Source: Diphasiastrum complanatum (Eukaryota; Streptophyta; Lycopodiopsida; Lycopodiales; Lycopodiaceae). From it: 64,000 bases of DNA. A program made the translations under genes and the position numbers. The DNA lies in contig CM055096.1 in assembly GCA_029204225.1 (NCBI GenBank), positions 685,001 through 749,000 of the forward strand. Direction: 5' to 3'. Each line of letters opens with the position of its first letter. Positions within the stretch are counted from its first letter, which is position 1. The notes under the pieces are model-generated. The model did not search any database and was not told the DNA's origin. It saw nothing but the letters and a program-made list of their open reading frames with translations. This document shows, one piece after another, positions 1 through 10,884 of the stretch.

Positions 1-134
1 GTTTCCTTTTTTTTTCTTTATTACAGTTTTTGGAACGCTCCACGGTTACCACATACTTGACATGTATTTCCTTAGTCTTATATGCCTTTTGGCCTGGAAA
101 AGACATTAATAAAGTTTCTTCTTCTTCTTCTTCT

Positions 135-196
<62 letters not shown>
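1..196 (+). mobile_element. LINE-I 3' end fragment with (TTC)n/(TC)n tail
   Basis: The fragment matches the 3' untranslated end of the other LINE-I copies here: the 'acgctccacggttaccacat' stretch, a TATGCC-TTTT-GGC hairpin with one mismatch, GACATTAATAAA, then a (TTC)n to (TC)n tract to about 196. The body of the copy lies left of the window. The next LINE begins directly at the end of the TC tract. Confidence 0.85.
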
Positions 197-200
<4 letters not shown>

Positions 201-3178
201 TCCATGATTTTCATATTTCACCTGCCACTCTTTCTGATCACTCCTTCCTTTCCTTTAGTCTTGGTACTATTTCTTTGCCTCGACACCTCCACCATTACCT
301 CGTGCACCCAAATATATCCTACCCATCAGCATTCGCTCACCCCACTGCTCCACATTTTTCCACATCACAGCCCGCTTGAAGTGCAAGCTTCCTTCCTTAC
401 CACAACACTCCATACAGCTGCCGCTGCATCCTTCTCCTCTAGACCCCATCATAACAAAAATAACAACAAACCTAGACCGGTGCGCCCACCTTGGTATGAC
501 GATGAGTGTCGTTCCCGTCATCACCTTGTCACACATGCTCACATGCACACCCCTCATCTCTTACAACCCACTCGTCGTCTCTTTACCCGCCTACTTCGTT
601 GTAAGAAACGGGCATATGATAGTTTGGAAGAGCGACGACTTTTTGGTCTTCTCTATAGTTCTTCCACAGGCGCCTTTTGGAGTGAGTTCATTCCACATGC
701 TCCACCTCCGCTCCTTGATGATTTACGCATTTGGACTGAGTATGCCACCGCCTTGTATACCATCGATACCGACACACCTATCTCCATCTCCCCTAGACCT
801 CTTGAGTTTACCTTCTTCACCTCTGATATGGTCCACAATGCCATCAAGAAAATGAACACCAATAAAGCCAGGGATATTGATGACCTTAAATCCGAGCTTT
901 TAATCCATGCTGCTGATTTACTATCACCTCTCCTAGCCACTCTACTAAATCAAGCCGTTGTCTCTGGTTTTCCTTCTCCTTGGTGCACCAACATCATCCA
1001 TCCCATACACAAGAATGGTGATCCCAAGAATCCTAGTAACTATCGGACTCTTATGATTGGGCACGTTATTACAAAGTTGTATGGCATTATTCTTCCGTCA
1101 GCTGTGAGTACTGAGTCAGAGACCAGGAGATTGCATGCTATGGGCCAAGCTGGGTTTAGAGGTCATTATTCTACTATAGATCATATCTTTACTCTCAGAG
1201 CTATTATTGAGGAAGCTCGGCACCGGCGAGAGCGAGTTTATTGCTGCTTCGTTGACTTCAGGAAGGCCTTTGACTTTGTCCCACGCTCCTTACTCATCCA
1301 GCGGATACGAGACCTTGGTTTTTCTGATGACACAGTCCTAGCAGTGATGGCACTCTATGAGAAAGTATTGGGATGTTTCCGAAGTGACAGAGGTATCTCA
1401 GAGCTACACTTTTTGGCTTATATATAGATGAGTTGGAGTGAGTTATCGAGCAGTGTGGTGGTTCTGGGTGCAAACTTGGTGACCAAGGGGATGGTTTTCA
1501 ACACTTCCAGAAGCTTAATGTTGAGACAGGAGCTCCTTTTTGACAGTCGGCCATTAGAGATTGTCCCTTCCTACACTTACGGGGTGGGCACCCTTTTTAC
1601 TGGTCCTATATTTAGTATGAGACAGGCAGCCTCTAGTAGGCTTGGGAAAGGCCATGCTTCCCTTGCCCAGATGGAGAGATTTTGCTTCCGTAAGTCTATT
1701 CGAGATGCCTCGAGTAAGTGTTGGCTTTTTGACACCATTGTTTCTCCTACAGCTCTATATGCATCGGCTGCATGGTGCACGGGCCTTACCTCATCTGACT
1801 GGGCTAGTATCTCACGGTTACAAATCATTATGCTTTCACGCATGATTCGGGCTAAGCCTTCAGTACCACATCAGATCATCCTTGCTGAGTTTGCGGTCCC
1901 GCCCATGTACCTTGATGCCTTACTCTAGCTCATCACATATATTCAGCGCGTCAGTGCGTTCCAGTCTTCTGAGCAGAGGTATACTCAGGCTGTTCTCATT
2001 TCATCTCAGCATCTTCACAGTCAGGGCTACCATGTGGCTTGGTTTTCTCAGGCCTCCAGACTTCTTAGCACACTCGGCATCTCTACCGCTGCCCTTCCTT
2101 CTGGTACCCATGACTACATCAGACAATTCATTTATAGAGCTTACTTGGATCGAGCCTGGAATGGTCAGTTGGGTGTCAAACCCGACTTTTATCGGCTTCA
2201 TTTTTTGGAGACAGATGTATTAGGGTCCCCACTGCTACCACTGTACCTACGATCTGGACTATCACATGGTCTCAAATTTATATTGGGTCAGCTCCGTGTC
2301 TCTTCACACCAGCTTGAGATTGAGACTGGCCGGTTTCAGGGTACCCCACGAGAGGACAGGATCTGCCAGCTCTGTTCCCTAGGGGTAGTAGAGACAGAGG
2401 AGCATTTTATTTTCATTTGCCCAGCTTATTATGAGATTCGTGGGAGATACCATTGCTTGTTCAGGGACACACCAGTTACTTTGCACTCACTTGTTACATA
2501 TGAAGATCCACGTTGTGTTGCACTTATGGTCCGAGAGATGTTTCTATTACGACGGGATCTCCAGCCTCAGCATCAGATTGCTCCTGACACACAGCTTCAG
2601 ATTACCTCCTTTTTCTCCAGACGACGTTCACGACCAGTCCCAGACTTAGATGATGATGACAAGGATGAAGACACGACTTTCCACAAAGATCAGAGGCAGC
2701 GCACCTCCCAGCATTGCCCAGCGGCCAGACCTCTTCGGCCTACTACAAGGAGACGTCCTCCCTACATTCGACATCGGCAGCAGATCTCAGCTTCACTCCC
2801 CACTGCAGCTTGTATTACATCCTTCTTTAGTAGCAGCAACAGCAGATCTCAGCTTCACTCCCCACTGCAGCTTGTATTACATCCTTCTTCAGTAGCAGCA
2901 GCAGCAGCAATAGCAGTGTTACCTCCAGGACTTGATCTGCGGCTTGCTTCCATTATATATAGCCATTTCTTGCTTTCTACCTTTGGTTTAGTTAACACTA
3001 ATAATTGTGTTTGGATTTATTATATATGCTTTTCTTTCAGTTTTCTGGAGACGTTTTTCATACGCTCCCAGCTGGTCCACATACTTGATATGTACTTATT
3101 TGTCTTATATGCCTTTTGGCATGGAAAAGACATTAATAAAGCTTTTTTTTTTTTCTTTTTTTTTTTTCTCTCTCCCTC

Positions 3179-3234
<56 letters not shown>
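197..3234 (+). mobile_element. LINE-I copy, 5'-truncated in the endonuclease, with complete 3' end
   Basis: A non-LTR retrotransposon copy that starts inside the end of the EN domain and runs through RT, C-terminal zinc knuckle and 3' UTR to hairpin ATGCC-TTTT-GGCAT (about 3109), GACATTAATAAAG and a T-rich/(TC)n tail ending at 3234. A near-duplicate 3' UTR segment ('agatctcagcttcactcccc' at about 2781 and 2847) is visible. It abuts the upstream (TC)n without any spacer. Confidence 0.9.
203..2691 (+). pseudogene. LINE-I ORF2 pseudogene (EN end, RT, zinc knuckle)
   Basis: ORF2 of an L1-like LINE would make the EN/RT enzyme for target-primed reverse transcription. Frame 2 from 203 carries the last EN motif (LSDHSFLSFSLG) and hits TGA at 377-379; the protein continues in frame 0 as the linker (PPWYDDECRS), the RT fingers (WCTNIIHPIHKNGDP, MGQAGFRGHYST) and RT motif A (CCFVDFRKAFDFVPR). 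The stretch with RT motifs B and C (GVKQGCPLSP, YADD) is deleted near 1400, so the copy cannot be active. TAG stops follow at 1425-1427 and 1926-1928 in the same frame. The C-terminus keeps CX2CX9HX4C (about 2368-2420) and QLQITSFF at 2592-2615, followed by a basic and an acidic run. The true C-terminal end is unclear. Confidence 0.85.
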
Positions 3235-3236
<2 letters not shown>

Positions 3237-4530
3237 GGCGCCCTCTCCATCGCTGGCACTCTACTCTCTCTACTGTTGATGGCGCCCTCTAGCGCCCTGG
3301 TTCTCCATTGTGCCACCCATCGTTGAGGTCCGATGCGCCCTGCTCCATCGATTCCACACGGCTGATTGCCTAGCCATGCACCTGACCATCGCGCCTGCAA
3401 ATGTGACTGATGGTAGCTCCAGATTCTCCTAGCAGAGTTTGAAGTTCCACCTGTACAGCTTGATGCCATCTTCCGTCTCATCACATATATACAGTGCCTC
3501 TGACTACTTCCCACTGATGCACAAAGATATCCACATGCGGCACTCATATCATCTCAGCACCTCCACAGTTTGGGTTATCCCTTATCATGGTTCTCACAGA
3601 CAACACGTCTATTGGATACATTTGACATATCTATCACGGACCTTCCAGCGGGTTAGACGGTTCCTCTACAAAGCATACCTTCGCCGCACATGGCAAGGTC
3701 ACTTAGGGGCTAAACCTGACTATTACAGGACTCATTTCTTGGAGATGGATGTCGTGGGGATCCCAGTTCAACCACGTTATTTAGACTCTGGACTATCCCA
3801 TGGCCTGAGATTCACATTAGGTTAGCTACGCGTCTCATCACATCAGCTTGAGATTAGATTGGGCGTTTCCATGGCATCCCACGTGAGGAGCGGATCTGCC
3901 AGTTATGTTCATTGTCTAAGGTGGAGTCAAAGGAGCACTTTTGGTTCAAATGCCCAGTTTACTATGAGATCAGAGGGAGATACCATTGCCTCTTCGGAGA
4001 GACTCCTGTCACACTACGGTCCCTTATAGCATATGATGACCCGAGATGTGTTGCACTTATGATCAAAGAGATGTTTTTACTGCGACAGGACCTACACCAA
4101 CCATCTGTTCACCTTGATACACAGCTCTAGATCACATCGTACTTTTCCCGCTGGAGATCCCGGATGGATGATGATAGTGGCAACGATAGTGACTCTCTAC
4201 TACACAGAGACCAGAGACGATGCACTACTTATGTTGCCCGTAGAGCCACTACTCAGAGACAACCTTCTTGGCGACGTCAACAACATCTATCAAGGCCACC
4301 TCCAAGCGTTATACCCATCACATCTTTCTTCCACAACAGCGATACTTGATGGCATAGGGTTAGGCAATATTAGACCTTTGTTTTTTTAACCTACTTCATG
4401 TTCGTAGTATAGTATATTGGCATTTCATTTCTTTTCTGTTACGGAGACGTTTCACACGCTCCTACTGTACCACACACTTGACATGTGCTTTTTCGTCTTA
4501 TATGCCTATTGGCATGGAAAAGATACTAAT

Positions 4531-4616
<86 letters not shown>
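3235..4616 (+). mobile_element. LINE-I copy, strongly 5'-truncated, ORF2 C-terminus only
   Basis: Sequence from about 3423 encodes the ORF2 region after RT (ILAEFEVPPVQLDAIFRLITYIQ, then KPDYYRTHFLEMDVVG and LDSGLSHGLRFTLG). It has a stop in place of Q at about 3823, a frameshift, a zinc-knuckle remnant (VESKEHFWFKCPVYYEIRGRYHC) and DLHQPSVHLDTQL before TAG. The first zinc-knuckle cysteines are out of frame. The 3' hairpin is ATGCC-TATT-GGCAT, followed by AAGATACTAATAAAATC and (TC)n to 4616. Bases 3235-3422 include a repeated 'atggcgccctct' and are not assigned; they may be flank or 5' filler. Confidence 0.8.
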
Positions 4617-4618
<2 letters not shown>

Positions 4619-5142
4619 GCTTAATCCCAAGCTTGGCGGCAACTTGGGGTTAAGCCTGACTATTACTGGACTCATTTTATTGAGCTTGATATAGCACAGT
4701 TCCCAGTTTTGCCACACTATTTGGACTCGGGATTATCACACAGCCTCAAATTTACATTGGGACAGCTCCGTGTATCATTACATCAGTTGGGTATTGAGAT
4801 TGGGAGGTTTCAGGGTACCTCGAGAGAGGAGCAGAATTGTCACTTATGCTCCTTCGATAAGGTGGAGTCGGAGGAGCACTTTATCTTTAGGTGCCCGGTG
4901 TATTACGAGATCAAAGGGACATACTATTGTTTGTTTCGCGTCACGACTGTCACCCTACGATCCCTCCAAGCCTATGAGGACTCCCGATGGTTTATACTAC
5001 GACAAGATTTATGTCAGACAGCCCAACAGAGCCATATTTCTCAGCCTCAGATTACCTCTTTCTTGTCTAGGAGGAGATGACAAGACCTAGTATCTGATGA
5101 TGATGATGATGACGACGACTTACCTGCCCATAGAGATCGGAG
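4617..5142 (+). mobile_element. LINE-I copy, left part (interrupted by a gypsy element)
   Basis: A 5'-truncated ORF2 C-terminus: GVKPDYYWTHFIELD, LDSGLSHSLKFTLGQLRVS, zinc knuckle CHLCSFDKVESEEHFIFRC (CX2CX9HX4C, about 4840-4892), then QPQITSFLSRRR at 5042-5077 and an acidic Asp run. It breaks at CGGAG (5138-5142), which is repeated at 13506-13510 where the LINE resumes as '...ACAGTGT'. The LINE at 32613 has the uninterrupted equivalent (catagagatcaaagacagtg). Confidence 0.9.
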
Positions 5143-5697
5143 TGTAGTGGGTTTCTTTCCTTGCCTATCCTCAACCCAAGATCTAATCAATCTAGCATCA
5201 AGGAGATGAAGTTAGTTGTCACACATAGGTTCGTTCCCATGAGAGCGATAGCATATCTCAGAATTCAGCATGAATGGAAGATCCACATCTAACTCTAACA
5301 TCCATTAACCCTAAGCATTAACACTACGATCATTAACACTAAGATCCACAATGAAGATAGCTTACTCTTTCTCTCTCTCCCTTTCTCTCTCATAAAAAGT
5401 ATAAAAACATGCAATCACAATAATACTCAGATCCAACAATTAGCAAACACAATAAAAGCACGAGGGATGGAGGAAAAGTGATAAAGAGCAAGGAAATTCA
5501 TAAATCCATTTCACAAGAGAACCAATCTGCTTTATTGAAATGAAGATATGTACATGTGTAGCAAACTCGAGTTGGTCCATTTTTATATAATGGAGAGGTG
5601 GGTCCTGGCCTCAAAATCCTATTGGTCCATTTCTGCCTCCCTAATTATTCAAATTTAAAAAAGAGTGGGAACCATCCAAAATTGGAGAGAAACCCAA
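5143..5697 (-). repeat. 3' LTR of the gypsy element (inner end missing)
   Basis: It matches 12782-13312 from 'gtttctttccttgcctatcc' to 'gaaaccca'. The outer end TGTAGTGG is present only here. Relative to the right LTR it lacks about 190 bp at its inner edge, so the U3 start and the polypurine tract junction are lost. Confidence 0.88.
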
Positions 5698-5704
5698 ACT
5701 GTTG

Positions 5705-6325
5705 CTTGGTATTGCTCTTGATAGCTCGTTTGAGCTCTCCAAAGACAGTCTTGAACCAGTTATATGGTTCCAGAGGAGCCTTGGCTATCTTGACCTAGGA
5801 CTCAACTATCCTATGCAAAATTTGGGAAGTAATACGGTCTTTCCTGAGGTTGCCAACCATCAGGAAATTGTTGAAGAGCTGAGCAGCAACCTGAATGGCA
5901 GGATCAGTAATGGCCTCTAGAAGATAGCCGTCATTAGTCCAGTGCAGATCATTGGTAGTGTCAATATAAGGCTTAATAGCCTGTTTGGCTTGCATATGGT
6001 TCGATGAGACTTGGGTACTAGACGCTATCCCTATGGCAGCAAGGGCGGCCTCAGTCACACGCACGTTATGTGTGGCTCCCTGGAAGGTAATGTAAAATTT
6101 GGATTTCTCCTCCTTCCAAGTACTGAAGGCAAGAGTGATAAAATCCATGTTGATTCTCCCTGAGAAGGCTCTCTCATGAATACCCATTGCAGTAAACAGA
6201 GGCTCCGCAAGGGTCATCCACTGAGTGACCATGCTTGTGCTAGGAAGAATCATGATATCCGTTGCAGATGGGACATCATGATGGATAGTGTAACGAGGTG
6301 ACTGAGACGTATCTGTGGAAGACAT
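5705..6325 (-). pseudogene. Extra ORF between pol and 3' LTR of the gypsy element
   Basis: An ATG-started frame of 176 codons (6325 down to 5795) with a TAG at 5795-5797; past the stop the same frame stays protein-like (VKIAKAPLEPYNWFKTVFGELKRA) to about 5705. Visible segments include INMDFITLAFSTWKEEKSKF, a FYITFQGATHNVRVTEAALAAIGI block and LFNNFLMVGNLRKDRITSQI. The lay-out (Fyxx..V.G/T..V..T..A...IGI, then a 'fl...l...r......i...i' segment) is loosely like the 'putative plant transposon protein' family found in Athila-type elements; that is an impression, not a match. I see no signal peptide or clear membrane segment, so calling it env-like rests only on position. It is in sense orientation with pol. 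The stop is compatible with CAG to TAG. Confidence 0.6.
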
Positions 6326-7202
6326 GATGGAAAAGAGCAGAAACTGAGAGAAATGAGCGCGAGTCTATATCAGAAAACAGTATGGAAAGTTTTGAAGGTT
6401 TTGGTCGTTGGAAAAATTGGCAAGAGCTTCGCTAGCACAAGTGAGGTATAAAATCGAATTCTGTCCATTAGACAATGTACTAGTTTGCCTGCTCAGTTCT
6501 GAACCAAAATTTGCAGGCTTGTTCAGTACTGTAAAAATAGGCTATAAAAATCTCAGCAAAGGTTTCTGAAGCTCTGAACCTATCCGGCGAACGTTTTCCA
6601 GGTCTGGCGAAGATTAATCCTTTGCCGAAGAGGATCCTTTGCCCAAGTACTGTCATAAATGCAAATTTTCAGGATCTGAACCTATAGCCTAATTTTGGCA
6701 TTTTAAATCCATCTGGCATGTCGGCGAAGGTTTCTGAGGAGAGTAAGGTGCTCGACGAAGGTTCCCAAAATGGCATATTGCTGATCATTCGCCTAACTCC
6801 AAAACAGGTACCAACTGGTGAAAAGAACGTTCGCCCAACTCAGTAAGGGTATATCTGAGGTGGATCTTGCTTCTGAAAACTCGGCGAACAATTCTAAACA
6901 CAGTTTGTGCAAAAAATGACCAAAAAAGTAATTTCCCAAGTCATTTTCTCATAAAGATCTGACTCCTCAAAATACTTTTCTTCAATTTTTTTGATCTGAT
7001 GATATTTCTGACTTTTGCTCATCAGTCTTTCCTCATTTTGTCTTCGTTTTTTTTTTTTTTTCATAGTGTCTTTTCCAAAAGAAATTAACAATTAAGTAGT
7101 GAAAACAGTAAATTGAAAAACAAATAAAAATAAAAAATAATTTGGATCATGCTGGCTGAACTGGCGAAGCAGGCTACTAAAACTTGCGTAATCGGCTACC
7201 AT
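6326..7202. other. Non-coding spacer of the gypsy element
   Basis: No convincing ORF. It holds several related 'ggcgaa(g/c)gtt' words (for example at about 6587, 6606, 6723, 6754 and 6821), an AT-rich stretch with a T17 tract near 7047, and the likely leader of the extra ORF. A similar 'ctggcgaaggtt' also sits beside the other LTR at about 12763, suggesting the motif is part of the element's untranslated sequence. Confidence 0.5.
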
Positions 7203-9974
7203 TCACGGGAGTATCAAAACGTTTTCCACCAAGTGTTCAAGAATCACTGCTCCATAGTTCAGGATTTCCTTCACTCTATACGGGGTAAACTTCGATTTCC
7301 CCGTGATCAGCTTGGTTTTGTACATCAGTGCTGGATCTCCTTCTTTCAGATCCTTTTTGTGTAGACGACGATCGTGCCATGCCTTACGGCGGGCTTTCTC
7401 TGCTGCTAACGCATGGACTGCCATCAATCAAGTCTCACACAATTTGTGCAAAGCTTCATGACGTAGGTGTAAGGACTTGTCATCATTTAACCGCTCTGTT
7501 GCTGCTATGCGTAAAGATAGCATTAAAAATTCAATGGGTATGACAGCATCTTGACCATAAACAAGTTGAAAGGGTGTTTGATTTGTACTACTCTTGTAAG
7601 CGGTTCTGAATGCCCATAGTGTTGCATGCAGTTTATGTTCCCAATCAGACCGACTCGCTTCAACTGTTTTCAATCTGTGTATAACAAAAAAATCTTCCAG
7701 TAAACACTTTATCGTTTGATTAACAAAGTGTGTACCCCGGTCACTGACAATCTCGATCGGACATCCAAATCTAATAATAATATTTTCATAGAGAAACTTG
7801 GCCGTAGATTTCGCATCAGCAACTTTGACAGCTTTGGCTTCAACCCACTTGGTCATATAATCAGTTGCTACGATAATGTATTGGGCCTGAGATCCTCGCG
7901 CAGCAGGATGAATAGGACCGATATAATCTAGGCCCCAATTTTCAAATGGCACTTGCGATAAAACCGGATGTAAGGGTTCATAGTTTTGTCTAGTAGGCCG
8001 TCGTGCTCGTTGGCAAACATCACATGTCTGAATATAATTTTCTGTGTCCTTATGAAGCGTAGGCCACCAACAACCTGATTGCAAAAGTTTGCGAACAGTA
8101 ATATCTATACAGAAGTGTCCTCCACCCATGCCATCATGTGAAAACATGATTAAATCTGAGATTTCATGCGGTAAAACACATCTACATAGAATATTGTTTG
8201 ATCCACGACGATACAATTGTCCTGCAATCAATTGATAAGGTTGAGCCTTATGAATCAATTGCCTCTTCTGTACTTTTGTCAAAGAGTCATTCAGTTGTCC
8301 TAGCATCAGGTACTCAACAATATCCGTTGCCCACTCAGGCACTGCTTCTACATAGAATAATGCAGCATCTGGTAATTCATCATCCACTTCAGTATTAACT
8401 GGTGCGGATTCAATTCGCGAAACGTGGTCAGCTAGATAATGTTGCTTTCCCTTACGAACCACAATTTGGAAGTCAAATTCAGTCAATAATAGTAACCATC
8501 TTGCAATACGCCCAATATTGCACGTCTTGTTTACCAAGTAAAGTAACGGCTGGTGATCCGTATAAAATGCAAAGTGCGATTCCATGAGGTAATGACGAAA
8601 TTTTCGTACAAAAAAAATCATGGCTAACGCTTCACGTTCTGTTGTGGAATAGTTCTTCTCTGGATCTGTAAGCTATCTGCTTGCAAATCGTATTGGATAG
8701 TCCTTCTTGTATTCACCTAACTGCGTCCAAACTGATCCAATTGCATATTTCGAGGCATCAGTGTGAACATGAAATTCAATCGTCCAATCTGGAGAACGCA
8801 GTATCGGTGCTGAGGCTAATGGTTTTTTAAATTTTTCAAAGGCTTCTAATGCCTCTACTGTCCAAATAGGAACAATAGTCAGTTTGTATATAGGTCTGGC
8901 TAAATCCGCAAAGAAGATAATAAAAATTCGATAATAGTTCGCATGACCCATAAACACATAAACTCCACGAATTGTTGTTGGCGGTGGCAATTCCACAATA
9001 ACCTTGATTTTAGAATAATCCGTGGCAATGCCATGTCTTGATATCATATGTCCAAGAACAACTCCGTGGAAAACCCATATCTGGCCCTTTTCTGGATTTA
9101 AGGATATTTGATACTTGCGACAACGTTCACATACTTTCCCCAATCGATCCAGGTGGTCTGTATCCGAGCTATGGACTCCAAGGTCATCCAAGTAAATTTC
9201 AAGGAATTTCTGTAGATAATCTTTAAAAGCAAATTGCATCACTCTTTGGAACGAACTTGGTGCATTACAAAGTCCAAACAACATTACTTTGTAAGCATAG
9301 GTCCCCCATTCTGTTGCAAAGGCTGTTTTGTGGCGATCTGCAGGTGCAATCTTGACCTGGTTGTATCCACTAAATCCATCCAGAAAACTATAAGCTTCCG
9401 CTCTAGCAAGGCGGTCCAAAATGATTTCAGTAAAGGGTAACGGAAAGTGATCCTTTCGCGTCACTTTGTTCAAGGCCTTGAGATTCACACAAATTCTCAA
9501 TTTCCTGTTCTTCTTAGGAACAATGACAATTGGTGAAACCCATTCGGTATGTTCAATCTCATAAATGAAATCGGCGTCACACAATCTCTAAAGCTCTTTC
9601 TTTATCAAATCCGCAACATTAGGACTATAGCGATAGAACTTTGTAATCTTTGGAACTGCATCAGGTATTTAAGGTATAGTATGTTCAATAACTGACGTCG
9701 GAATACCCTTGAGATCTTTATAAGTCAATTCAAAGCAATCTTGATACTTAATAAGTAACATTCGTAGCGCTTGAAACTGTTCACAATTAAGTTGTGATTC
9801 AACTTGTACAATCTTTTCTGGTTCTCCTGATTCAGCAAGATTCATAGGTTTCGTCCTAGTTGGGCCATCGTAAACATCTTTCGATTCTGGCACTTGTTCT
9901 TCAGGTTCACGATGTGCTTTGGGTAACATGATAACCACATCATCCAGTGTATATCGTTTGAAGTGTTCCGGCAT
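7203..9974 (-). pseudogene. Gypsy pol pseudogene (RT, RNase H, integrase)
   Basis: Reading leftwards: a pre-RT segment (KYQDCFELTYKDLKGIPTSV), RT (WVSPIVIVPKKN, FSGYNQVKIAPADRHKTAF, active site EIYLDDLGVHS), RNase H (FHVHTDASKYAIGSV, FYTDHQPLLYLV), the H2C2 zinc domain (HDGMGGGH...CDVCQRA) and the integrase core (LDYIGPI, VATDYMTKWVEA, IVSDRGTHFVN). About 25 residues after VIHR, where the third catalytic residue of the DDE triad normally lies (QANGQ-E region), are missing. Stops at 9669-9671, 9588-9590, 8673-8675 and 7428-7430 each fit one C-to-T change from a Gln or Arg codon; the frame otherwise continues. No chromodomain is visible at the end. A protease was not clearly recognised. Confidence 0.9.
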
Positions 9975-10880
9975 ATCCTGCTGGACTCCATCTACCTGTT
10001 CTTTGTCAAAAGGATTTGTCTTGGATCTTCGCTTAGCCTTCTTAGCAGGAATCGATCGTGGAGGCGATGACTTTCAAGAAGATAGACTCTTCTTTGAAGG
10101 TGAAGACTTCCTTGATGGTGATGTCTTGCTAAAACTCTGACTTGAGAAATCATCCTTGACTTTCCCTTTCCCTTTATCCAATAAAGGTGGCACAATCTTG
10201 GAATCAATCTTTTGAGGAGGATTTTCCCGTTTCAGGACCGTATTATAATGTTGCTTAGCTTGCTTCTTCGTCATTGATCCTGTGATCCTATCTTCCTTCA
10301 ATATAACTGCTTTTGGCGGTTTTATTGTTGGTTCATCAGGAATATTACGCACTCCAAATCTGGTCGGATCCATATGATTTAGAATCGGCTCATCAGGCAT
10401 TGTCATCATAAGTCAAGGCATGACTCACAGGAATGAGTTCATCTTCAATCGGTTCTGGTATAGGCTCTGTTGATATCCAAGCTACATTCAACACATTCAA
10501 AGGAAAAGTGATCGGTGTATCTAAAGTTTGATCTTGCAAGAGCTTGATTCCAGTTGACAGTATCGGTTTGAGAGTCGTAATGTACTCCCCAATTTTTTAC
10601 TGGTCGGTCACAAGTATGATTCGTTGTTGATGAATCATCACAAGTGGCTCTTGATGGTTCAGCGTGAGTTAACTTTTGCGCTAATACGTCTTTTGCTTTT
10701 GGCACCAACTTCAGGAACTCTCCCAACGAAATATTGACATTACTAGATAAAATATTCATGAGCAGATTTGTTTGCCGCACTTCCAGTTCAGTCATCTTGA
10801 AGGGTTCTTCATGATGATGCAACTGAGCATTCATATCTGTACGTGAATTATTCGATGGTTGCACTGGTGAAGAATGAACT
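9975..10880 (-). pseudogene. Gag-pol linker region of the gypsy element
   Basis: Overlapping minus-strand frames at 10445-10864 (starting QPSNNSRTDMNAQLHHHEEP) and 10074-10409 (MMTMPDEPILNHMDPTRFGV) look like the variable segment between gag and pol, with a helical part (FKMTELEVRQTNLLMNILSS) and Lys/Ser-rich tails. Frameshifts separate them. The aspartic protease expected here was not identified with confidence, so it may be degraded. Confidence 0.55.
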
Positions 10881-10884
10881 TCGG

